From contig JBKJZO010000161.1 in NCBI GenBank assembly GCA_046715235.1, positions 1-6,122 on the forward strand: 6,122 nt of DNA, read 5' to 3'. Shown here one piece after another: positions 1 through 4,464 of the stretch; within the stretch, counting starts at the first letter, position 1; each line of letters opens with the position of its first letter. Below the pieces are notes generated by a model. The model ran no database searches. It saw only the letters and a program-made list of their open reading frames with translations, and was not told the DNA's origin. The stretch comes from JBKJZO01 sp046715235 (GTDB lineage: Bacteria; Actinomycetota; Actinomycetes; BP-191). Made by a program: the position numbers and the translations under genes.

Positions 1-542
1 AGGTACTGCCCGGCCATGACCTCCGACTGCATCAGGTCGAACGTCGGCCGCCCGCGCACCAGCGCCTCGCCGTCCAGGCCGGAAGCGAGCAGCATCTGGT
101 CGGCCCAGATCAGGCACAGGTCGCCGAGAAGGATCGCGGCCGACGTTCCGAACCAGGCCGGCTCGCCGCGCCAGCCGCTCTCACGGTGCAGCTTCTCGAA
201 CCGGCGGTGCACTGAGGGACGGCCGCGTCTGGTGTCGGAGGCGTCCATCAGGTCGTCGTGGATCAAGGCCCCGGCGTGCACGAGCTCGAGCGCGCTCGCG
301 GCGTACACGATCTGGTCGCTGTCGGCGCCGCCCGCTCCGCGCCAGCCCCAGTAGCAGAACGTCGGCCGTAGCCGCTTCCCGCCCTCGAGAACGAACTCCT
401 GCAGCGCTTCGCCGACCGGCTCGAGCTCGCGGCCGATCGCGTCGAGCGCGGCGAGTTGCTGCGACAGGAACGCGGCAAGAGCCTTCTGCACCCGCTGGCG
501 TACGTCGGCGGTGTCGAGAAGGTTCGTCAACGCGTCAGCCAC
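1..542 (-). CDS. Polyprenyl diphosphate synthase (GGPP synthase-like), 3' truncated by window edge
   Basis: Trans-isoprenyl diphosphate synthases condense isopentenyl diphosphate onto allylic diphosphates to make C15-C50 prenyl chains for quinones, carotenoids or cell-wall lipid carriers. The visible 180 codons contain the family hallmarks: GGKRLRP at about residues 54-60 (isopentenyl diphosphate binding), followed by CYWGWRGAG, then ALELVHAGALIHDDLMDASD and TRRGRPSVH. HDDLMD at about 95-100 is the first aspartate-rich, Mg-binding motif, with the usual TRRG after it. The second aspartate-rich motif would lie beyond position 1 and cannot be checked. The start chosen is a GTG at 540-542; an in-frame GTG at 558-560 adds six codons (RDTPP after the start), and neither has a strong Shine-Dalgarno. 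The gene diverges from the TerB-like gene. Chain length, and so the exact product, cannot be decided from this part. Family assignment is firm. Confidence 0.93.
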   Translation of the reverse strand, partial: MADALTNLLDTADVRQRVQKALAAFLSQQLAALDAIGRELEPVGEALQEFVLEGGKRLRPTFCYWGWRGAGGADSDQIVYAASALELVHAGALIHDDLMDASDTRRGRPSVHRRFEKLHRESGWRGEPAWFGTSAAILLGDLCLIWADQMLLASGLDGEALVRGRPTFDLMQSEVMAGQY

Positions 543-612
543 CGGGGGAGTATCCCGCACGCCTGGTCGCCACGTTCCCGCGGCCGCGGCCCGGCGCTCC
601 GCCGCAGCCGGC

Positions 613-685
613 CGACTTCCCTGCAGTTCTTCACGCGACACGCCGATGCGACTGGCTCTCACCGTGAAAAGTTGCAGGGAAGTCG
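613..685. repeat. Long imperfect inverted repeat between divergent genes
   Basis: Arm 613-635 pairs with arm 663-685. The outer 13 bases, CGACTTCCCTGCA against TGCAGGGAAGTCG, are perfect. Moving inward there are two G-T pairs (626/672, 627/671), a T-A pair, one C-A mismatch (629/669) and six more perfect pairs (TTCACG against CGTGAA). The total is 20 Watson-Crick pairs, 2 G-T pairs and 1 mismatch around a 27-nt loop. The two wobbles are G-U in RNA read from the plus strand but C-A mismatches in RNA from the minus strand, so any folded transcript would be slightly better as plus-strand RNA. It ends 38 nt before the TerB-like start. It could be a leader RNA structure, a protein-binding dyad shared by the divergent genes, or a remnant of a small palindromic element; the sequence alone does not choose. 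Confidence 0.75.
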
Positions 686-723
686 AGTCGCATGATGCTT
701 GGGAGACGTGGCAGGCTCCGCGG

Positions 724-1128
724 ATGAACTTCTTGGACCGATTGCGTGACATGTCAAAGGCCGCGACGGTGCACAGCGCCAACACGACGGAGCACGAGGC
801 GGTCGTTGACCTCGTCGTCGCGGCGGCATACGCCGACGGGCGCATCACCGAAAGGGAACTCGCGGCGCTCGAGAAACTCGACCTCGACCACACCCATTGG
901 GACGACGGCGGCTTCAGCGTTGTCCAGTACCTGCCGGTCGCGATATCGAAAGCACGCGCGGTGGGGGACTCCACTGTCGATGAGTTCCTCGCCGACGTGT
1001 CGCGCCGCATCTCGACGGAGCCACTGCGGGTCGAGGCCCTGCGCTACTGCATGGCGGAGGTGGCGGGCGGCGGCGTGTCAGCCGACGAAAGCGCGTTCAT
1101 CGCAAGGGCTCGCCGCGCCCTGTCCTGA
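724..1128 (+). CDS. TerB-like (tellurite-resistance TerB fold) protein
   Basis: Encodes 134 residues, about the usual size for a single TerB domain. Residues 24-50 read HEAVVDLVVAAAYADG then RITERELAAL, the typical TerB helix with an acidic ADGxITExE metal-binding-like turn (D38, E43, E45). A weaker second copy lies near 105-133 (ALRYCMAEVAGGGVSADES), where the Asp of the ADG turn is replaced. There is no signal peptide or membrane segment, so it should be cytosolic. TerB proteins are linked to tellurite and general envelope or stress responses, but no other ter genes (terC, terD and so on) are visible here, so a tellurite role should not be assumed. The ATG at 724 is chosen because the protein-like sequence begins there; its ribosome site is weak (AGG at 713-715). 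The frame is open upstream, and a GTG at 664, inside the hairpin arm, is a possible alternative start. Confidence 0.78.
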   Translation: MNFLDRLRDMSKAATVHSANTTEHEAVVDLVVAAAYADGRITERELAALEKLDLDHTHWDDGGFSVVQYLPVAISKARAVGDSTVDEFLADVSRRISTEPLRVEALRYCMAEVAGGGVSADESAFIARARRALS

Positions 1129-1156
1129 CTCCCGCTCCGGGAGCCCGCGGCTCCCG
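1129..1156 (+). terminator. Candidate terminator: two alternative GC-rich hairpins after the TerB-like gene
   Basis: Directly after the stop codon, CTCCCG (1129-1134) can pair with CGGGAG (1138-1143) around a 3-nt loop. The same CGGGAG is also part of a longer stem, CGGGAGCC (1138-1145) with GGCTCCCG (1149-1156), 8 bp around a 3-nt loop. The two stems exclude each other. No U-run follows, which is common in high-GC actinobacteria but leaves the terminator call tentative. Confidence 0.45.
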
Positions 1157-1300
1157 CCGCGACTTCTGTGCACTTTCGTACGGCGGCCGGCTCATTCTGA
1201 GCGTGGGTCGCCCTACCGCGCGTGCGTAGTTGCACACCAGTCGCTGCCGCGCACCGTGCGCCTCAACTAGTGGGAACTCTTCAGGGCGCCTGACCCTAAA
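1157..1300. other. Intergenic spacer between two convergent genes
   Basis: This stretch lies between the 3' ends of the TerB-like gene (plus) and the oxidoreductase (minus). It holds a perfect odd-centred dyad GCGCACCGTGCGC at 1249-1261 and a short hairpin TCAGG-GCG-CCTGA at 1281-1293. A third stem, ATCAGCC (1300-1306) with GGCTGAT (1317-1323), overlaps the oxidoreductase stop codon and on the minus strand is followed by TTTA. These are plausible weak terminator parts for the minus-strand operon. I see no ORF or RNA gene here. Confidence 0.4.
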
Positions 1301-2215
1301 TCAGCCCGATGCGCTCGGCTGATCGGGACGTCCCGCCGCCTTCTGCAGCGCGGGCAGGACGTCGGTTGCGACCGCGTCGAGAACCGCCTCGTCGCCGGCG
1401 TACCAACTGCTTTCACGCGGCCAGTGGGTGACGACATCGGAGAAGCCGAGTTCGGCCGCTCTGCCAGTGGCGTCGGTGAAGGCATCGACGCTAGAGAGGG
1501 AGTAGACGGGCGACGAGTCGAGCGAGATGTAGCGGTCGAGGTCGCGCTCGTCGCGCCCGGCCGCCGCTAGCGCGTCGCGCAGCTTCCCGCGCAGGTCGGC
1601 GATGCCGCGCCACCACGACTCGTAGCCGTCGGCCTGCTGGCCCGTCGTCACCCAACCCTGACCAAGTCGGGCGGCGAGGCGCATCGTGCGGGGCCCGTTC
1701 GCAGCGATGACGAACGGCACCCGCGGCTGCTGCACGCAGCCCGGCGTACTGCGGGCATCGACCGCGGCGTAGTGGTCGCCGTGGAAGGTCGTGTGGTCGC
1801 CCCGCAGGATCTCGTCGAGCAGCCCGGTGAACTCTTCGAAGCGGTCGGCTCTGGTGCGCGCGGGCAGCTCGCTGCCGCCGAGCACGGTCGCATCGAAGCC
1901 GAGTCCTCCCGCGCCGATCCCCAGCAGCAGCCGGCCGTTCGAGACGTCGTCGACGGCGGTGACGGCGCGGGCGAACTGGACCGGGTGCCTGAAGTTGGGC
2001 GACGCGACGAACGTCCCGAGCCTGATGCGCGACGTCACCATCGCCGCGGCCGTCAGCGTCGGTACGGCGTCGAACCACGGTCCGTCGACGAGGTCGCGCC
2101 AGCCGATGTGGTCGTAGGTCCATGCATGGTCGAAGCCGTAGGCCTCCGCTTGCCGCCAACGGCGTTCGGACTCGGCCCACCGCCGGTCGGGGAGGATCGC
2201 GATGCCGACGCGCAT
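1301..2215 (-). CDS. LLM-class (luciferase-like) F420/flavin-dependent oxidoreductase
   Basis: Encodes 304 residues, a normal length for bacterial luciferase-like TIM-barrel oxidoreductases, many of which in actinobacteria use reduced F420 as hydride donor. Visible family features are the N-terminal strand MRVGIAILPD, the segment GFDHAWTYDHIG (27-38), the strand-helix TSRIRLGTFVASPNFRHP (61-78), and the signature VDDVSNGRLLLGIGAGG (88-104), followed by RFEEF and, further on, a RVPFVIAANGP strand. The substrate cannot be told from sequence, and F420 rather than FMN use is inferred from the family and host. The ATG at 2213-2215 has a good GAGG Shine-Dalgarno (complement of 2223-2226) with a 7-nt spacer. 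That site overlaps the stop codon of the upstream YbaK-like gene, so the two are almost certainly cotranscribed and probably translationally coupled. A functional link between them is not evident. Confidence 0.9.
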   Translation of the reverse strand: MRVGIAILPDRRWAESERRWRQAEAYGFDHAWTYDHIGWRDLVDGPWFDAVPTLTAAAMVTSRIRLGTFVASPNFRHPVQFARAVTAVDDVSNGRLLLGIGAGGLGFDATVLGGSELPARTRADRFEEFTGLLDEILRGDHTTFHGDHYAAVDARSTPGCVQQPRVPFVIAANGPRTMRLAARLGQGWVTTGQQADGYESWWRGIADLRGKLRDALAAAGRDERDLDRYISLDSSPVYSLSSVDAFTDATGRAAELGFSDVVTHWPRESSWYAGDEAVLDAVATDVLPALQKAAGRPDQPSASG

Positions 2216-2224
2216 GCCCCGACC

Positions 2225-2698
2225 TCAGCCGCGGCGTACGTCGGCCGGGCGCGCGCCGCTGAGTCGCGTCAGCTCGTCGTACGTCGAGCGGAAGACGGTG
2301 TGCGGCGTGCCGCCGGCCGCCCAGATCTCGTCGTACTGCGCGAGGTCCTCGTCGATCAGCACCGGCAGCGCGGTCGCATGACCGACGGGCGCCACGCCGC
2401 CGATCGGGAAGCCGGTCGCGGCACGCACGAGATCGGCGTCCGCGCGGGTGACCTTGGCCGCGCCGAGTAACACCGCGACCTTGGCCGTGTCGACGCGGTT
2501 GGCACCGCTGGTAAGGACGAGAACCGCGTCGCCGTCGACCGCGAAGACCAGGCTGTTGGCGATCTGGCCGACCGAGACCCCCAGAGCCTCCGCCGCGAGA
2601 GCGGCGGTCGTGGCGGCATCCGCGAGCTCGACGACGGCGATATCGGATCCACCGGCGCGCAGGGCTTCCTGCACGCGCACGGTGTTGTTCGGATGCAT
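2225..2698 (-). CDS. YbaK/EbsC (ProX-like) aminoacyl-tRNA deacylase domain protein
   Basis: Encodes 157 residues, the normal length for a free-standing YbaK/EbsC domain. Such proteins hydrolyse mischarged aminoacyl-tRNAs (Cys- or Ala-tRNA-Pro) in the cytosol. Matching segments are GVSVGQIANSLVF (40-52), VLVLTSGANRVDTAKVAVLL (59-78), ATGFPIGGVAPVGH (94-107, the conserved GxxxGGVxPxGH loop) and GGTPHTVFRST near 129-139. One oddity: the Lys usually found in the I(V/A)KSLVF motif of YbaK enzymes, a catalytic residue in characterised members, is Asn (N48) here. I recall actinobacterial relatives with the same IANSLVF, so this may mark a subgroup with different chemistry or substrate. The start is the ATG at 2696-2698, where family similarity begins; the open frame beyond it, to 3247, runs antisense to the next gene and is not protein-like. 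It is the first gene of a two-gene operon with the oxidoreductase. Confidence 0.88.
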   Translation of the reverse strand: MHPNNTVRVQEALRAGGSDIAVVELADAATTAALAAEALGVSVGQIANSLVFAVDGDAVLVLTSGANRVDTAKVAVLLGAAKVTRADADLVRAATGFPIGGVAPVGHATALPVLIDEDLAQYDEIWAAGGTPHTVFRSTYDELTRLSGARPADVRRG

Positions 2699-2809
2699 GT
2701 GCCGAGCCTGCCACGGACACTCCCCGGACGCTTCCCGCCGATCAAGCTCCACTCGCCTCCGGTCGATATGGAGCACGCCATTCCTGCCGCCTGACGAGAC
2801 GAGGACGCG
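2699..2809. promoter_or_regulatory. Divergent promoter region between the YbaK-like and metallopeptidase-like genes
   Basis: These 111 bases separate two genes read away from each other, so both promoters should lie here or just inside the flanks. The only dyad I see is GCTCCA (2746-2751) with TGGAGC (2769-2774), spaced 17 bases, which could be an operator. No clean -35/-10 pair stands out. The right end carries a good Shine-Dalgarno, GAGG at 2801-2804, five bases before the ATG at 2810. Confidence 0.4.
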
Positions 2810-3475
2810 ATGCTGAACGCCGTCGCGGTGCTGCTCGCCGTAGGGGCGTGCGTGGTCGCCGGCAACTGGTATCGAGGGCGCGTCGACGCGCTGGGCCGCA
2901 AGGTCGCCTTCCCGACGACCTGGGTGGGCGTGCTGCTCGTCCTTGCCGTACTCGCGGGCGCGCCCGGCATGCTGCGGGCGGCGCTGGAAGACCGCCTCAG
3001 CCGGGTGGTTTCGGAACTGGCGGGAGAACCGGTGCGGGTGCGCTGCCAGGCGCTCGGCGCGGCGTCGATCGACACCGGTGCCGAGTTCGGCTACGTGAAG
3101 TACAAGGAGGACGGCACGCCGGCCTCGTGGACGCTGATCAAGCGGGACCAGTGCAACGACCTCAACGCCTACCTGCGGTCGAGCAAGCGCAAGCCGAGCA
3201 TGAAGCGGGTCATCGCGGTGCACGTGTTGACGCACGAGGCCATGCACCTCGCCTCGATCACGGTCGAGGCCTACGCCGAATGCGCTGCGGTGCAGCGGAA
3301 TGCGCAGACCGCGCGACTGCTTGGTGCCTCGCCGGCGGATGCCGCGGCACTCGCACGCAGCTACTACGCGAACGTCTATCCGCGGATGGACGCCGGCTAC
3401 CAGTCATCGGAATGCAGGCCCGGCGGAAAGCTCGACGAGGGCGGCGGCGACGCGCCGTGGGCGGCGACGGCGTAG
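2810..3475 (+). CDS. Membrane-anchored putative zinc metallopeptidase (HExxH) of unknown family
   Basis: Encodes 221 residues. Two hydrophobic segments, about 2-18 and 38-55, are joined by a short basic loop (RGRVDALGRK), suggesting a membrane hairpin or a signal anchor plus a second helix. The remainder is probably outside the membrane. Residues 138-162 read HVLTHEAMHLAS then ITVEAYAECAAVQ: HEAMH at 142-146 is an HExxH zinc-binding motif in a predicted helix, and E153 or E157 could be the third ligand. I recall similar HEAxHLxGxxxExxxECYAxQ motifs in uncharacterised actinobacterial proteins. Four cysteines (79, 115, 158, 202) lie in the presumed external part and could form disulphides. A GAGG ribosome site five bases before the ATG supports the start. 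The C-terminus (from about 204) is Gly/Asp-rich and probably disordered. The substrate is unknown, and the motif could serve metal binding without proteolysis. It converges on vapC with a 13-nt gap. Confidence 0.72.
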   Translation: MLNAVAVLLAVGACVVAGNWYRGRVDALGRKVAFPTTWVGVLLVLAVLAGAPGMLRAALEDRLSRVVSELAGEPVRVRCQALGAASIDTGAEFGYVKYKEDGTPASWTLIKRDQCNDLNAYLRSSKRKPSMKRVIAVHVLTHEAMHLASITVEAYAECAAVQRNAQTARLLGASPADAAALARSYYANVYPRMDAGYQSSECRPGGKLDEGGGDAPWAATA

Positions 3476-3480
3476 CCGTC
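3466..3480. terminator. Small hairpin over the stop codon of the metallopeptidase-like gene
   Basis: GACGGC (3466-3471) and GCCGTC (3475-3480) form a 6-bp stem with loop GTA, spanning the TAG stop and most of the 13-nt gap to the convergent vapC stop. It has no U-run. It could act as a weak bidirectional terminator, being the only dyad at the convergence point, but chance is quite possible. Confidence 0.28.
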
Positions 3481-3488
3481 ATCGTCGC

Positions 3489-3866
3489 TCACACAAAGGA
3501 TGTCGGATCTACGCCGCAACCTAGGCGCGACGCGACGGAGGCGAGGCGTCGATCCTCTGTCCAGAGTTGGGCGTCTGGGCTCAGGAGCGTCGCCGCCAGA
3601 AGCTGCGCGTCGACGTAGCCGATGCCGAGCCCGTAGAGCTGGTGGCCCTCGACGAGCGTGAGGACTTCGTCCGTCGCGGCGACCGTTGCCTGCGGCAGCG
3701 AGGTCAGCAGTGCAAGTACTTCGCGACGATTGGAGAGTTGACCGAGCGCGAGTTCGCCGATCACCCAGGGATGGGTCATGACAAGGTCGCGTTCGAGGAA
3801 GCTGACGAGGGTCGAGTGTCCCGTTCTCAGGTGATCGATCCAGATCGAGGTGTCGACCAGGATCAC
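3489..3866 (-). CDS. vapC: VapC-family PIN-domain toxin ribonuclease
   Basis: Encodes 125 residues, typical for VapC toxins, which are Mg-dependent endoribonucleases cutting tRNA or rRNA and held inactive by VapB. The acidic PIN residues are all present: D5 in ILVDTSIWIDHL, E38 in WVIGELALGQL, D86 in GIGYVDAQLLAA and D105 in LWTEDRRL, followed by a C-terminal LGCGVDPTSF. The domain is complete and shows no frameshift, so the toxin looks functional. The start is a GTG at 3864-3866 that overlaps the TGA stop of vapB as GTGA. With no clear separate Shine-Dalgarno, this indicates translational coupling and tight dosage control by the antitoxin gene. Its RNA target cannot be told from sequence. 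Confidence 0.93.
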   Translation of the reverse strand: MILVDTSIWIDHLRTGHSTLVSFLERDLVMTHPWVIGELALGQLSNRREVLALLTSLPQATVAATDEVLTLVEGHQLYGLGIGYVDAQLLAATLLSPDAQLWTEDRRLASVASRLGCGVDPTSFV

Positions 3867-4060
3867 GAGGGTTCGGTACGGCGGCGGGGTGCTGCTGTGA
3901 GTTCGGGCTCGCTCCCGCCGAGCCTGGCCAGACGACGGGCGCTCTCGCGCTGGATGAGTGCTCGCAACGCCTCACGAACCAAGGCGCTCTTCTCCTTCGT
4001 GCCGGTCAGTCGCTGCGCCTCGGCAACCAACTGGTCATCGAGGGCAAGGGTCGTGCGCAT
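3863..4060 (-). CDS. vapB: VapB-family ribbon-helix-helix antitoxin
   Basis: Encodes 65 residues. The N-terminal MRTTLALDDQLVAEAQRLTG is a ribbon-helix-helix DNA-binding strand and helix as in VapB antitoxins, followed by TKEKSALVREALRALIQRES, the second helix with the conserved KSALVREAL pattern. The tail from about 42, rich in Arg, Pro and Glu, would bind and block the toxin. The ATG at 4058-4060 is chosen because it has a good GAGG ribosome site (complement of 4067-4070, spacer 6). An in-frame ATG at 4070-4072 would add MRLP but lacks one. The gene ends inside the first codon of vapC. VapB, alone or with VapC, normally represses its own operon; a palindrome about 30 nt upstream is a reasonable operator. 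Confidence 0.9.
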   Translation of the reverse strand: MRTTLALDDQLVAEAQRLTGTKEKSALVREALRALIQRESARRLARLGGSEPELTAAPRRRTEPS

Positions 4061-4090
4061 CGGTAGCCTCATCTCAGCGGCATCGACAGA

Positions 4091-4103
4091 ATCATCGAAT
4101 GAT
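4091..4103. promoter_or_regulatory. Candidate VapB operator palindrome
   Basis: ATCAT (4091-4095) and ATGAT (4099-4103) form an inverted repeat around CGA, 30 nt upstream of the vapB start. This stretch is noticeably AT-richer than its surroundings, as expected of a promoter-operator. A TACAGT hexamer on the minus strand (complement of 4125-4130) could be the -10 element. Autorepression through such dyads is usual for vapBC operons; its use here is inferred. Confidence 0.42.
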
Positions 4104-4190
4104 GACACAAGTCGTGCCTTGCCGACTGTATCTGCTGACCACCCAGGTTCCTCTGCTGTGCATGACGACATACATGTTTGGTGCGCCGAG

Positions 4191-4382
4191 ATGACGCCCG
4201 CTGGGTCGCGCAGGCTGCGTCGGTCGAAGAAACTGCGCGCGTTGCGCCTGTACTCGGCGAGGGCGCAGGCGCGGCGGCCTGCGGCCACGGGCAACGACGA
4301 ATCGATTGAGCGCATCCGCGAGGCCGTGCGCGAGTGGGGCGGGCTCGCGCCGCTACCCCTGCCCGATCGCGGCCGGCTTTGA
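4191..4382 (+). CDS. Possible small ORF, 63 codons, unrecognised
   Basis: An ATG frame of 63 codons in the otherwise empty stretch between vapB and the CsgG-like gene. The N-terminal half is strongly basic (SRRLRRSKKLRALRLYSARA); the C-terminal half reads NDESIERIREAVREWGG then LAPLPLPDRGRL, which looks more protein-like (amphipathic helix and Pro-rich end). Third positions are mostly G or C. Against it, there is no good ribosome site (only CCGAG abutting the ATG), the length is short, and the composition is Arg-rich as in random high-GC frames. It could be a genuine small protein, a remnant of a lost gene, or chance. I assign no function. Confidence 0.25.
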   Translation: MTPAGSRRLRRSKKLRALRLYSARAQARRPAATGNDESIERIREAVREWGGLAPLPLPDRGRL

Positions 4383-4399
4383 TCTGCCCGACGCAGTGG

Positions 4400-4443
4400 C
4401 ATCGAAGCTCGGATGATTCATCGAAGCAGTCGGCGGCTACAGT
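4400..4443 (+). promoter_or_regulatory. Candidate promoter/operator region of the CsgG-like gene
   Basis: TACAGT at 4438-4443 resembles a -10 element; the hexamer 17 bases upstream (GATTCA, 4415-4420) is a poor -35. Upstream is a perfect 9-base direct repeat CATCGAAGC (4400-4408 and 4419-4427) and the odd-centred palindrome GATGATTCATC (4412-4422), a plausible regulator site. The gene's ribosome site follows: GAGGGGGG at 4454-4461, three bases before the ATG. Confidence 0.35.
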
Positions 4444-4464
4444 CGCACCCTATGAGGGGGGACG

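Noticed and set aside
511..723. N-terminal extension of the TerB-like frame to 205 codons
   Set aside because: It would overlap the polyprenyl synthase start and read through the inverted repeat; the residues are low-complexity and not TerB-like.
1157..1300. Possible tRNA or small RNA in the convergent spacer
   Set aside because: No cloverleaf, no TTCRANYC-like T-arm and no consistent acceptor stem; only small unrelated dyads are present.
1491..2720. Minus-strand open frame of 409 codons across the oxidoreductase and YbaK-like genes
   Set aside because: Extremely Arg/Gly/Ala-rich translation with no domain, in a different frame from two recognisable proteins; a high-GC shadow frame.
2699..3247. 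N-terminal extension of the YbaK-like frame to 340 codons
   Set aside because: The added residues run antisense to the HExxH protein and lack protein character. Family similarity begins at the ATG at 2696-2698.
3567..4382. Long plus-strand open frame of 271 codons covering vapBC on the opposite strand
   Set aside because: It lies antisense to vapC and vapB, which have full family signatures. Only its last 63 codons fall outside them and these are kept as a separate low-confidence ORF.
3863..4402. 179-codon version of the antitoxin frame
   Set aside because: The upstream residues are Arg/Ser-rich with no motif, while the ATG at 4058-4060 has a good ribosome site and starts exactly at the ribbon-helix-helix sequence.
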